A stretch of 64,000 bases of DNA from NCBI GenBank assembly GCA_021018815.1, contig JAITYX010000126.1:379501-443500 (forward strand), written 5' to 3'. Below are positions 12,701-25,407 of this stretch, piece by piece. The stretch comes from Talinum fruticosum. Its lineage: Eukaryota > Streptophyta > Magnoliopsida > Caryophyllales > Talinaceae. Position 1 is the stretch's first letter; each line of letters starts with the position of its first letter. The notes beneath the pieces were generated by a model, which ran no database searches, had not been told where the DNA came from, and saw nothing but the letters and a program-made list of their open reading frames with translations. The translations under genes and the position numbers were made by a program.

Positions 12701-15700
12701 ATGTACTTGCTTGTCTTTTGAATAGTTACCTTAATTTAATTGCTTGAGATATTAGTCAATACTCAATACAGTCAGTAGTCAAATCCTTACCACGGATATT
12801 GTCAAAGGAATTGTACTGCCTTGTGTAGTCCCTCAATAGTGAGATACATATTCTAATCATTCAGTTAGTTGATGAATGTTGTGCAGATCATTTTGTGCTT
12901 GACAAATAATACATAAGATACTGCTAAACAGCTCAACATTATCAAAACATCTTTCACGAAAGATGTGAGCTTGGCACCTGTAAAACATTGTGGGATGGAA
13001 AATTAAACTACCAAATTTTCATAGTGCTGCGATTCAGCACCTGTTGGATGTGGCTGTGTATCAGGTGTTTTAAGCTCTAACTATTGAGTTTCCTATTATT
13101 TTTTCATTTGAAACCCATAATCAGATTCCTAATCTTCTAGTGTTATTTCCTGCCCTGTGACATTGGCTGCAGAGGTCCTTGTTCTCCATTCTTCACCCTT
13201 CTATGTACTTGGTTTAGACTTTTAGAGTAATAATTTTATGCATCATTGCCTTCTTTCTCCCGAGCACTGAGATTTTGTTAACATAACGTAGCATCTCTTT
13301 CTGCTTGTCATTCTAACATAACAGCTATAGTTTAAAGTATTAGCTTTTAAAACTGAATTTTGCAGTATCTGCTTTCAAATTGGCTGTTTTTAGTTTTAAA
13401 ATACAAATTCCTGAATGGTGCATTTGTGTTGAAATATTTGGTCGGTTTGCTCATGGTGGTTATTTTTTTTATCCTGGTTTTTTAGGTATATCAATGAGTT
13501 GGTTGAGTTTGTTCTTCTTAATGTGCAAGAACTTTTAAATGGACAAGACAGTGATGATCAGTCAGCTAAGCCAGATCACAATCATCGAGTTCCTCAAGGA
13601 AGTGTAGAAAGTGGTAAATGTACGACTTTGAGACAAAAACCTCTGATGATCAATTAAAGAATGTGTCACTAGTTGCAAAGGACGATCATAGAGAAATTGT
13701 TTCGGAGAGTTCAGAAAGCCTTTCATCTAATGCACTGCATGCAGAGTCCATACATCCAAAGGCTGACTGGGCCCGGGTATTGGATGCAGCAACCCAGAGA
13801 AGAACTGAAGTTCTTGCGCCTGAAAATCTTGAAAACATGTGGGCTATAGGAAGAAATTATAAAGATAAAATCAATAAATCTGCAAAAGGACATACTTCTT
13901 CAGTATCGGATAATAGAATGGTAGTACAGGTCCGGCCTGGATCAGCTCATGTTGCTCCGATCAAGACGAAAGTATATCATGATGCAGAGAAGGCATCTTC
14001 TTCAAGGGAAATGGTTGTTTCCAATCTAGTAGATGACACTAGTGTGTTCACACCTGGTGGAAATAAAAGTAGGCTTAAGAGATCCAGTAGTACTTCTGAT
14101 TTGAAAGTTGAACCTGAGGAGAAAAGAGTTAATACTGGTGAAAACAAAGGGCTTATAATTTCAGAGGACTTCTATAGTCCAGATTTTGAAAGGCATCGTG
14201 GTCGGAGAAGTAATGATGTGTCAACTTCTGTGATTCGTGCTGATGGGTCACACTTTCCCAAGCTTAGATGTCGGGTTAGTACTTTTGTCTCTCTACTTCT
14301 ACATTATTTTCTTGGTGAAAATGCTGAGGGAAGCGTTGAAGCGTGTTTGAAGGAAGTGGATTTTGCATAAATGCCCTTGCCATGTCCACTTTTATTGAAG
14401 ATTCTGATATTGATCACAGAATCTTATGGTCAAATTTGCTTTAGAGATCCCAAAATATGTTGACATTCTTTTTCTCTGTAAAAGACTGATGGATTGATTT
14501 GTGTGGTGATCACCACACTGGCATAATTGCCAGGTTATAGGGGCATACTTCGAGAAAATTGGATCCAAGTCATTTGCCGTGTATTCTATTGCAGTGACCG
14601 ATGCACAAAATAACACATGGTTCGTAAAAAGGAGGTGTGTATGATTTCCAACTCTGAATTTGTGTTCACAGTATAAGTTTATATTGGTGTAAGTATATTG
14701 TACCTTGCCCTTTCTACTAAGAATAATACGTCACTAAGTTTGTAGTTTGTTTGTGTAACCTATACGTAGGTTGACATGCATGTTTTGTTGTATGTTAAAG
14801 CTGTCGCTTCTTGGTGTCTACTATATATTTTCTTTTTATATCTTTTCGACTTGTCTTAATTTTGTAATGATTGATGCATGCACACTTAACCTTGCTTGTT
14901 TAAAAACATTTTTTAATGTTACTAACTATACTTAACTATCTGTCTAGAATGTGATTGCTGAGATATTTATCTTGTGATTTTTGAGTGCAGGTACCGGAAC
15001 TTCGAGCGCTTGCATCGACATCTTAAGGACATTCCAAATTATAATCTTCATTTGCCTCCGAAAAGGATATTCTCATCCAGCACTGAGGATGCTTTTGTGC
15101 ATCAGCGTTGCATCCAGCTTGACAAATATCTGCAAGTATGATTTCATGTGTTTGCAACTGGAGTTTTCTATTGAGCTAGGATTATTCTGACATCTCAGCC
15201 ATCCTTTTCCAGGATCTTTTGGCTATAGCTAATGTTGCTGAACAGCATGAAGTTTGGGATTTTCTCAGTGCTTCCTCAAAGGTGAATACTTAACCTTGAT
15301 GTTTACCTTTGGTTACGTGAAGGGATAATGAGGAATTCCTCACTTTTACTTCTTCCTAAGCTTGATTCTAATCAGCTTCTTTAATTTTTCTATGAAGAAC
15401 TATTCATTTGGGAAATCGCCGTCAGTGATGAAAACCCTTGCAGGTATGTAATGGGTACTTTTGAATTTCTTATTCGTTTTACTATTATTTCTCGTAGACG
15501 TCTGACTGTTGGATGTTCTCAGTGTGCGTATGCTGATGATGTCTGATAAGATGAGAACTCAGTGGACACTGTTTGGTAATAGGTAGTATCATGAGGACTT
15601 TGACCAAATTGGCTGACTGTTCTATGTTTAAAACTGCAAGGGAAATATGTTTCCTTTGGACCACTTGGAGGAGAAGTGTTATTTTGTTGTTAGATGGTAG

Positions 15701-18700
15701 TCCCTTGAGTACGATGTATTGTACTCCCACACCACTTGCCAATAGATGGTTGGATGAAAGGGAAAAATAGGGCGAGGGGTTAGAGAACAAAAGAAAAAGA
15801 AAAAAAGAAGTTGTAGTTCATGGGAGTACCTTTCAAGGTTGTCCAGGGACTACGATGGAATTTTCAGTTATTTTGACAAGTGAAAACTGTCTAATTGTTT
15901 GTTGAATCTTGGTTAATTCACTGCTATACCCAGACTTATTTATTTGTTAGCCTTATGATAGCATTCCGCATTCATTAATACATTTTGTATGACTTGTCTG
16001 CATCATTTTTGGATCTTGCAGTTTATGTGCATGTAATTTGTTTCTCGGATGTTTACTGGTGTTTTCTCTAGTTCTGCTCCCTTGTTATTGCATCAAGAGA
16101 AAAGATACGACATGCTGGAATATCTTAGTTCAATGCTGGACTGTCATCCTTTTTGTACCACCCTGAAATCTGTTCTGAATAACTTGAAAATAGTAGCTTT
16201 TGATAGAAATTTGACGGTGTTTTAAAAATTGTGAAACAGTTAATGTTGATGATGCGGTTGACGACATTGTACGCCAGTTCAAAGGGGTTTCAGATGGAAT
16301 AGTCCGCAAAGTCGTAGGTCCATCCTCATCCCACTACGAACCTCTGGAATCTGTGTCTAACAGAAACTTGTCCTTGAATGATCATGATTTGAAGATGCAC
16401 AGTTCCATGGATTCTTCCATGGAGACAGCTACTAATATTTCTGATAATGAAGAAGGTGACAAAGATGAAAGGTGTGACCGAGAAAATGGGTGGCATTCAG
16501 ACAATGAATTAAATAAGAGCATTCCGCCACGTGTAGTTAAACAAATGGAAGATACTGCATGCTCATATTCCGACAAGCCCAGAACCTTGGAAACAAATTT
16601 CAAATTGGGTGGAGCAGCAAGTTTGCCAGCCATGTATCACCCTCTTGACGATCCTGTTGGAGTGCCACCTGAGGTATCATTGGGCACAACCCCTATCAAT
16701 ATTTGTTCCATTTAAGAAATGAAAATGGATCTTAGTTTCCTCGTCTTGGCTGTTGTCGTATACTTTCCTGTCTTGTCCACCCGCATAATTGGGTACCACA
16801 CCAATATGATCACATATTATTGATCATCCTGATTTGTCTTCCTTACAAGCCATAATTTGCTGGTAGTATGATTATGAGTTGTAGTCTCCAACTGAATTAA
16901 TTCTGAAACTGTGATGAATGGATAACAGTATTTTAATACAGCCAATTATCTGAAACTCCTTTTGTGGGAGGTTCATTTTGTTATGTCCCTATGTTTGATG
17001 TTTCCCTCTACTTCGAAGTTGGAACATCTGATAGGCAACTTCATTTCTCTCTACTTGGATGGGTTACCAACTTTTGGATTATTTAAGCAGGAAAATTTGG
17101 GCCATATACTGTTCTTGCATGTAGTTTGCTTCTGATTGGCTCGCTTTTGCAGTGGACACCGCCTAATGTCAGCGTACCTATGTTGAACTTGGTTGATAAG
17201 GTGTTTCAGCTTAATAGAAGAGGTTGGATAAGGTAAATTATTTCCTATATTTACTGTATTTGGTTGCTGAGAGGTATAATATCTAGGTTTTGGTACTCAG
17301 GGTTTTAATGGGACTCATGATTTACGTAGCAAATGTCATCTATGCATTTTTCTTGTCTAAATTCACTTGAGTAATCTTCCACCACTCCCCCTCCAACCAA
17401 AAAAAAAAAACCAAAAAAAGTGGAGTTTTGCTTTAGGCAAACTCCATGCAGTCATTTTATGGTAGCCTTTAGAACAACTACATTTTCCATACATTCAATT
17501 TTATTAATGTCTATAATTATTGATTTTGCATCATAATTTCATCATAAGTATCCACATTAAAAAAAAAAATTAATTGAAGCAAACTTCGGAAGCGAGCTCT
17601 GTACTTTTCTCATGCCTGTATCCATTCATATTATAACAGGAGACAAGTTTTTGGATCTCGAAGCAGATACTGCAGTTAGTCATGGAAGATGCCATTGATG
17701 ACTGGCTATTAAGGCAGATTAACTGGCTGCGGAGAGAGGATGTTATTGCTCAAGGAATTCGGTGGGTCAAAGATGTAAGCATTTGGATCATTGTGCATGT
17801 TTGATGTTGACCATATCAATCATTCATATATGATGTCTACAGATCTCTATAATACTTAATATTTTACTTGGTGACGTAGTGTATGCTATAGAAATTATTT
17901 TTGTCCCTCTGGTTGTGGCTTTGTAGAGCTTCTCTCCCCAGTCCCAAGTCCCAATTATGCATCTTATAAGTGAATATTAGGCTTTTCTTTTAGATTTTTT
18001 TATAAGTAGATATATATGAGGAGAATTCCCTACTGATGTTTTACGATGTGGTCTGGGCACCTAAAGCAACTGTTTTGCCAAGGGTCGTATAATTTGATTC
18101 AGCATATCAGCAATTTATTTTGTTCACAGATCTGACTGTTTGAATCTATGGTGGATGTACTTTTGTAACTTCGAGGGCGTTTAGGATTCTTCTCATCATA
18201 TATTTGAAAATAACTTTCACCCTCTCCTGGGAATGCATTGTAATTACAACCAATTCAGAAGACCGAAGAAAAAGAATGATGAAGAAAAGAACTGAAACCT
18301 ACCCTCAGCTGTTCACTAGTCATGTATATGTTTTTTTCTCAGATTCTGTGGCCAGATGGAAAATTCTTTCTTAAGCTCGAGATTACAGGGGGTGGAATGG
18401 ACGAGATGGATTCTAAAACTTTTCAAGCTACACCACGAGCAAGGCGTAGTAAATCTTCCCAAATGGCTGGCTCCTTTGAGATGCAGCTTGAGGAAGCTCG
18501 AAGAGCTAGTTTTGTGAAGGAAACGCTTTTCAGTAAGTTTCTATATTGCAGATGATTCCTCCTTATTCCAATTTGTTTTTCTTGACAATCTGAATGTTGA
18601 AGCACTTTTCATGGCTGTCCTTTCTCCTTTCTACTTAATTGAGTTCTGGGCTTCTTGGGCCTGTTCTCTTCATTTAAATCTTTTGTTATGTTTGACACCC

Positions 18701-19209
18701 TGGAAATATTACCCTGGAGTTTGAAATCTAGAGTTTGAGTAAAAATTGATAAATCTGAATAAATGTGGATTAATCTAGATCTGAGATCTAAAAACTTGTG
18801 AATTTTAGATGGTTTAAGTTGAAGAGAACAGGCTAGTCACAGGATCTTTTTCCTTTCCCCTTCTTGCTAGATGGAGCTCCGGCACCATTGGTCAGTTTGA
18901 TAGGCCAAAAGCAGTACAAGCGTTGTGCACGTGATATTTATTTTTTCTTCAGGTAAAATCTGGCGATCATTTGCAATATTATTATTCTTATTACTATTAT
19001 TATTATTATTATTGTTAGACATGGTGTCGTTCCCTCCAAGTTCTATTTGATGGCATTGAATTTGACAAAAGAGTATACATTTGCAGTCTTCGGTGTGTCT
19101 GAAGCAACTGGCATTTGCTATCTTGGAGCTCTTGCTTGTGTCGGTGTTTCCTGAATTGAGGGATCTGGTGGCAGACATCCATAAGAAGAAGCAAGCTCAA
19201 CCTGCTTGA
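9764..19209 (+). CDS. Large sorting nexin with N-terminal membrane segments, PXA, PX and Nexin_C domains (three one-base frameshifts)
   Basis: Exons are 9764-9863, 11578-11980, 12070-12247, 12341-12480, 13486-14274, 14534-14634, 14991-15135, 15213-15281, 15398-15443, 16240-16673, 17153-17232, 17640-17774, 18343-18532, 18871-18952 and 19087-19209. With one base added in exons 5, 12 and 14 all phases agree and give about 1,005 residues. Residues 18-33 and 38-56 are hydrophobic hairpin segments. The PXA domain spans about 90-290. The PX domain spans about 530-645, with RRYRNFERLHRHL and LPPKR phosphoinositide-site motifs. An acidic linker follows, then Nexin_C at about 808-1000 (NLVDKVFQLNRRGWIRRQ, LELLLVSVFPELRDLV). 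The architecture matches Arabidopsis At1g15240-type proteins and animal SNX13/14/19 or yeast Mdm1 (without the RGS domain), which tether ER to other membranes. An ER-anchored lipid-binding tether is inferred. As printed, the frame breaks first at 13655 (TAA). Confidence 0.88.
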
Positions 19210-20020
19210 AAATAACCTCTCTTGTATTGCCATTTGAGGGGCGTCTGTGCCCACTGGAGGGTGTTTTTGCTGAAAACAAACACCTTTTCTCAATGATGGC
19301 TCGTTTAGTAAGCTTATAGATAGATGTTGATTATTTCATGGGGAAGAGATCATTAGATCAATCATTTTGTTTGTCAATGGGCATGTTGGAAGAAAGCAGT
19401 GGGTGATGGAGGACATCAATTGACGACATCGAAGGTGATGGAGTCTTTAATTAGTTGACAAAAAGAAGAGCCCAGAAATGAGGGAATCCTTTTCATGAGT
19501 GGGTTTTTGGATTTTATAGAGAAGGGGCAGTGGTTATATGTTTGATCTGTACATAAGTGCATTTGTGCAGGATTTTGTACAGTGAGTTCCACTTTTGTTA
19601 CCTTTTTCCGATCGGACAACCCTTTTACGGGTTGTTTCGGCATCCAATTTCCAATGTGTAAATTTGTAAAATAGAGAAATGTGTATTCAGTTGATTGCCG
19701 TTTCATAGTGAAAATTCATTTTGGTTGAAGTGCTGAAGTCTCGGATTATTCATTTTATGCATCTCGTGCGCTAGCAAAGGTCAAGCCGAGGGGAAAAATA
19801 TTATCATATAAAGGCTACTTCAACTTGAAAATTAATATTTATTCATAATATTCATAATCATAGACGTATATTGCATTGGTTGATTAATCGATATACATGC
19901 TTATGATGTAACATTCAAAATATGTTGAGTGGGCTGGGCCTACAAGCTAGGTATGCTTGAGCCCATACGAAAATTTTACATTATAAGGTCTACAAATGTT
20001 ATGATTCGGTTTACCCATAG

Positions 20021-20088
20021 TAATATTTTACATAATCACACAAGTCTGTAAGTTTAATATTTTACATAATCACACAAGTCTGTAAGTT
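20021..20088. repeat. Perfect 34-bp tandem duplication
   Basis: Two identical units lie head to tail, starting TAATATTTTACATAATCACA at 20021 and again at 20055. Their identity indicates a recent local duplication. No coding role is seen. Confidence 0.9.
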
Positions 20089-20309
20089 TGAAATATATGA
20101 CAGTGAGACGTTTTTCAGACATATGGGTTGAGATGTGTCTTGTTCTATAGTCCAATATTAGATGTATCATAATTATATTGGACTGACCTATTTTTATTTG
20201 AACTATTTTAAGAAAAAAATTTACATCCAAAAATAATAAATAAAAAAACCTAAAAACAACTCGAAAGAGCAAACCCTTTTGGTGTCTGGTGCTGCATTGC
20301 TGCCACTCT

Positions 20310-20311
<2 letters not shown>

Positions 20312-20341
<30 letters not shown>
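20312..20341. repeat. (TC)15 microsatellite
   Basis: Uninterrupted TC dinucleotides lie about 270 bases upstream of the CDCA7-like start codon, probably in its 5' leader or core promoter. Confidence 0.95.
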
Positions 20342-20345
<4 letters not shown>

Positions 20346-20611
20346 AGCCAATTTCAGTCTACCTCACTCAAGTCTCTCTCCCAAAAATTCCAATTTTGAA
20401 GAATCCAAAAAGAGGGAAAACCGAAAAATCAAAAAATTGGAAAGAGAATCTGAGTTACATCTCCACCAAAAGTTTACCTTTGAGGAGGCAAAAGTGGCGC
20501 CAAACTTGAAAAATTCACAATCCATAAATACCTCCCACTCACGTCATTCACCAGTCACCGCATTCATTCAGTCACTTTCTTTGTCATCCAGAGAGAGAGA
20601 ATCCATAAAAA

Positions 20612-22799
20612 ATGGTGATGACCTTGAGAAAGAGGATTAGCCCTGTTAGGAGAAGCCCTTCACCTGTTAGAGAAATGGTTCCGAGGAAGAAGAAATCCCG
20701 TAAAATCCCCAAAACCAGAGGAAGAAAAATGAGGAGAGTGGCAGAATCCGATTCTGAATCCGGCTCCGAGGAGGACACTACCACTGGGTATGAGAAGTTC
20801 AGAGAGGAGAGGATTAGAGAGAACAAAGAAAGGATGGAGAAGCTGGGCATTTTCTCACTTTCCTCCCAAATGTTCGATTCTAAGAACAGACGCGGACCCT
20901 CCACCAGAGCCCTTCCTAAGAGGAAGAGGAACCCTCCCCTCTTTCCTCCCTCATATGATCCCAGCAGGAGATCTTCTCGGTAATTTTCCCTTTTCTTTTT
21001 GCGCTTTTAACTTTTTGGATGATTTTGGACGACCCCTTGATATTTCTTCTATTGTCGTCTTCCCCCATTTGATATGCAAAATCCTGGTTATTGGGTAAGA
21101 TATTAGGGTTCTTCATCGGTTTGTTGGCTTTATAACTTCAAATCTTATCGTCACCAACAAGGAGAAGGGAATCAAACCTAGAGTTTATTTTTCGTTTAAT
21201 TCTGGACTACCCTTAAGAGCATGTTTTAATGTGTTTCATCTCTGTGAACTTGAGTAATTTGATGTTATCCATTTACTTAATAAAGGGCTAGTTTGGGTTT
21301 CTGAGTGCATGGGATGTTTGTAGGTCGAAGAATGTTGGTGTTGAAGACGAGAGAACATTGAAAGATATGGGGATTTGTATACCAGATTCATGGAAACCTG
21401 AGATCTACTCTGAAGATGATGAGAAGCTATTGGGGGATTGCGAGACCGCATGGACTTTGAATGTTGATGGCTTTGGAGAGGATGGCCAGCGCTTGTATGA
21501 TCCTGTGAGCGGAACAAATTGCCACCAGTGCAGGTCAAAACTTGATTACAACTTCTAGGCTTTGTTACTTCTGTGGTCTCTGTCATTGGTGTGATTGCCT
21601 TATTTGTGTATTCGATGCTGATGTGTGTCTTAACTTGCAGGCAGAAAACTCTTCGGAAGCACACCTTTTGCTCCACATGCAGGTCACCACAAGGGCAGTT
21701 TTGTGGATACTGCTTGTACACAAGGTGAGTTCATTCTCATATATCTTCCTTTTGTGATCCCATCTTGAACATGTCTTTCTGACAGAGAAGAATATTTATA
21801 AAATTAACGTCAGCGTATCCTATTAATGTTGATCCTCTGCCCCCCCAATCAGCCCTTTCAGTCGTCTTCTGTATCATTTGATTATGATCATGTAGCATTC
21901 AAACTCTCAACTATTGTGCCACTGATCGGTCATGGGTGCATATTTTGTTGATATTGTAGTAATAAAAGGTCATGGTGGAATTGTGGATGAAGGGAGATAC
22001 AGCTGAAAGTAATTGTAGTTGTTATTGTTAGCTACTTGAAAAGAGTAGTGCTCAAGGATATTCTATACTTGGTTAAAAATGTGTTGATAGTCTAGCATAA
22101 CCCATGGTTTACCACTGGATACTTTGATAGACAATTGGCCAATTTCCCACTGGCTTAACAAACCAACAATGACTTCTGTTGGGATTTTTGTAAGTTAGAT
22201 GTCTTAAGACCTTTGTCGTCCTTCTATAGGTATGGAGAAAATTTGACTGAAGCTATGAAAAATCCAGTGTGGTTGTGCCCAGCTTGCAGGGAGATATGCA
22301 ACTGCAGCCGTTGTCGTCGCTCAAAAGGGTGGCCACCTGTCACAATTTTATACTCTAAGGTTCATTCTAGACCTCCTCTCAAGTGTTTCTTTTATCTGCC
22401 CAATCGGTCCTTGTAAATTTGTTTAATGTTATTTTGTTGTCTTTGTACCAGATAATTGAATCAGGCTTCAAATCAGTTGCACATTATCTCATTCTAACCC
22501 GACGAGCCGGGAACAAGCCAATAGAGCCAGAGATGGTGGTTGACTCAATAGAAGGAGACACACCAGCACAAGTGGATTCTGAGTGCTCTGATACATCTTC
22601 TGAATGGTGTGAGTCTGAGTCTGAGTCTGATGATTCTGATAGTGATGTTTCAGAACCTGAGACGAAAAACTCAGAGCAAGCTATAGAAGAGCAAGTTGAT
22701 GCTACTGTGGTGATCAGCCAACCTGTTGACAAGAGTGAAGTTCTCCAAGAGATGATAGTTAATAGAGATTTGGATTGCCCAATGTTAGCTGGAATCTGA
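20612..22799 (+). CDS. CDCA7-like protein with 4CXXC_R1 zinc-finger domain
   Basis: Exons are 20612-20979, 21324-21533, 21641-21724, 22230-22359 and 22452-22799, all in phase, giving 379 residues. The N-terminus is basic (RKKKSRKIPKTRGRKMRR) and Ser/Glu-rich. The zf-4CXXC_R1 domain spans about residues 175-285, with cysteine pairs CHQC, CSTC, CGYC, CPAC and CNCSRC and the helper motif LRKHTFC. The C-terminus is an acidic Ser/Asp/Glu tail (ESESESDDSDSDVSEPE). CDCA7 proteins bind hemimethylated DNA through this domain and recruit the HELLS/DDM1 remodeller so heterochromatic CG methylation is maintained; plant homologues act with DDM1. That role is inferred here from the intact cysteine pattern. 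The gene is convergent with the EXPP1-like gene. No frameshift was seen, which is useful as a control. Confidence 0.9.
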
Positions 22800-23394
22800 A
22801 GATCAATGAAGTTCACATGCTTTACTGCTTTGAGTTTTGCTGGGAGATGGGATGAACAGCAACTACAATGTAAAGATGATTGCTTACCCTTTTGGCTTTA
22901 GACATTGGAATTGTGCAGTAGGAGAAATTTTTGCTGTGAAGTTTGCATTTGCCTCTGGCAGCTTAGACCTTATGTTAGAAACCTCTGACACCTTGAAATC
23001 TTTGTATAGTTTTGCGTTCCATGTCTATGTGATGCAAAGATCCTAGTATTAAGAAAGTCTAGTTTCACTTTTGAATTCTTGGATTCAGACATTTTGCTCA
23101 AGAGATGATGTTGTCTCGGTTAATTTCTGGTTAATATTCTTTGACATGATCACCATTTACAATAGTTGGGTTATTAAAAGGTCATATTTTATACTTGGAA
23201 AAACCATAATTGGTACACAAAACAAGCACATCCGTTCTCATGAAATACCCATATTATATGACTCTGAATACAACAATTTCATATTAACTCGTACAGAACT
23301 GATATAATTGCATTTCTTTTAGACATTGCTTTGCTTTTGAGGTTTACATACGTTTTACTTTCAAAACAAAGGAGCAATTTGCTCAAACACCATC
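22800..23394. other. Convergent 3' region between CDCA7-like and EXPP1-like genes
   Basis: Only 595 bases separate the two stop codons, so both 3' UTRs and terminators must lie here. No ORF with recognisable features is present. Confidence 0.6.
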
Positions 23395-24292
23395 TCAAAA
23401 GAGACTGTTGGTAAATGAATCCTGAAGATTGGCAAAAAGGCCAGAGAGTGAGAACCGCCTCATGTTCTTCATCTCATACCACGAGTTAAGGACATCAAGG
23501 CTGTTGTCTGTGCCTGAGAATGTCAGCTGAATGCGAATAGTACAGTCAACAGAGCCGCCATTGCCTTTGCATTTTGAGGTTTCCACCACACACTCTCCAT
23601 TACTACAGTGGAAGTCCCCGCTGCATGAACCGCAACCAAACTTCTTCCAGTATAAATTTAGAAGAGTACCCTTTTGGAATTCAAGCACCTTGAAGGAGGG
23701 ACAAATTGATTTTGGTTACGCTATTCTAAAGGAGACAGAAACAAAGGGAGAGAAAGAAAGAATTCACACGCTTACAAGGGTAAAAGTTGTTATAGTATTA
23801 GTATCGTCTGCAATAAAAACTGGGGGTGATCTTGCAGCATATTTTCTCCCTGCAAAGGCTACCATATATCCACCCAACTTGGCCTGCATAATTCTCGTTG
23901 AGAAACATAACATGGTTAGCTCTGCAAATTCATTTTAACCATCAGATCTTCAATATCTAACCATTATGCGTAGCTGAAATACATACAGGGTCAAATGTGG
24001 AGTTAACAGTGAGGAGGGAGATCTCATCAACCCTCGGCCTAAAGATGGCGAGTTGGGCTTTGTTTGCAAGCTCAAGGCGGGTGTCACAAGGAGAAAGCTG
24101 AACCCCATCAGAAGCATAGAAGGATTCCTTAGAGGAGAAGGCTACCCCAAAAGTAAAGCCATCCCATTTCTGCACCTCTGCATCTGAGCATGGATCATAA
24201 ACTGGGTTTGTATCTGTTGCCTTTGCTACTGAAATTGTTGCTAATGCTATCATTACAAACAACCCTTGTATTTCTTCTCTGAATTTAGCCAT
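23395..24292 (-). CDS. EXPP1-like secreted protein
   Basis: Minus-strand exons are 23987-24292, 23776-23883 and 23395-23688, in phase, encoding about 235 residues. The start MAKFREEIQGLFVMIALATI, with cleavage near SVAKA, is a signal peptide; the open frame extends upstream of this Met but lacks such a feature. The mature protein starts TDTNPVYDPCSDAEVQKWDG. It has a cysteine-rich segment near the end of the mature part (FGCGSCSGDFHCSNGECVVE) that suggests several disulfides. From memory this matches the small plant 'Expp1 protein precursor' family (e.g. At3g44150), apoplastic proteins without known activity. The family name has moderate confidence; secretion has high confidence. Confidence 0.8.
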
Positions 24293-25407
24293 TCTTCTTT
24301 TTCCCATATTTGGGAATTTGGGCTTTTCTTTCTCGTATCTTCCTTGCCTGATCATCACCAAATTTACAAAATTATGTATATTTTTTAAAAATCTTTATCA
24401 TGAGTCAGAATAAAGGGGGCTGATTCTTCAAATTCTGGACTTGAGTTATTAAAATTTCAAAACAATCTCAAGCTTTGTCAATATTTGACATGACCTTTGA
24501 TTGGGAATTGATGAAGAGCAGATACAGAGCTTTGATGACTTCATAACAAATCTAATGAGAGGGTGGGGGGGAGAGCTTACCTTAATCAAATCAAAGAAGA
24601 ACTTCTTCAAATTATTTTCTTGTAATTAATATTCAGTTTTACAATGTTTTGAGGACTTCCTATTTTCTGTTCTGTTTTCTTATGAACTGAAAAGGTGCAA
24701 AACGGTTATTCCGGCAGATCAGATGGAAAGAAATGAAAAAATTGGCTTCTCCAAGAAAAAGGAAATAAATAAAAAGAGAAAATTAAAATTTAAAATTTCT
24801 ACAAATAATACGGGAGTTTTATTTACCCTAGCTCAAAAGATGAAGAAGATTCGAGATGTTCTATTTTTTTTTTAATGTTGGACTACAAGTAATTATTTTG
24901 ACTAATTTAAAATAATTTCAATTACATTTAGAGTATCCAGTTCTCCAACCCATTGACACAAGATAGATAAAAAAATATTGAGGTATATTTATTCAATAAA
25001 ATTACACTCATGTCAAACCAAATTGCAAAAAGAGGTTCTGAATAACAAATGGAAGGAGACGGACTTCCCAGTCCTCAAACTCGAAAAAGCCTTTTCTAAA
25101 AAATTTTTATAAAAAATTAAAATCAAGAAAAAGGGGCTGTATTGCAATTGAAACAAATAACCGATGAATAATACATCAACTGAAATATGTATAGGCAGGT
25201 AGCTAATTGTGCACTCTCTCTAAATGATTGACATTCTCTGGCACAAATACAGTACATACAGTGACTGGTAGATATAGCATGGAACTTCAGAATATGAAAT
25301 ACAAGGGAGAAATCATTGAGATTTACAGCAATCCCAGATAAATCAAAGACCTACCAAAGACTGAAATCCCTTAACCCTACTGTTGGAAGTTGGAACTTTG
25401 AGTGAGA
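24293..25407. other. Intergenic region between EXPP1-like and the first B3 gene
   Basis: AT-rich spacer with several poly-A and poly-T runs and no coding signal. It contains the promoter of the minus-strand EXPP1-like gene on its left and the 3' UTR of the minus-strand B3 gene on its right. Confidence 0.6.

Larger units (their letters stand above)
19210..20611. other. Intergenic region and CDCA7-like gene leader
   Basis: This contains the 3' UTR of the sorting nexin, AT-rich spacer, a perfect 34-bp tandem duplication (20021-20088) and a long CT microsatellite. The last 270 bases look like the 5' leader of the downstream zinc-finger gene. Confidence 0.5.

Noticed and set aside
13614..13659. 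A 46-base intron explaining the frame change in sorting-nexin exon 5
   Set aside because: Too short for a plant intron, and removing 46 bases does not produce the frame that continues; a one-base loss does.
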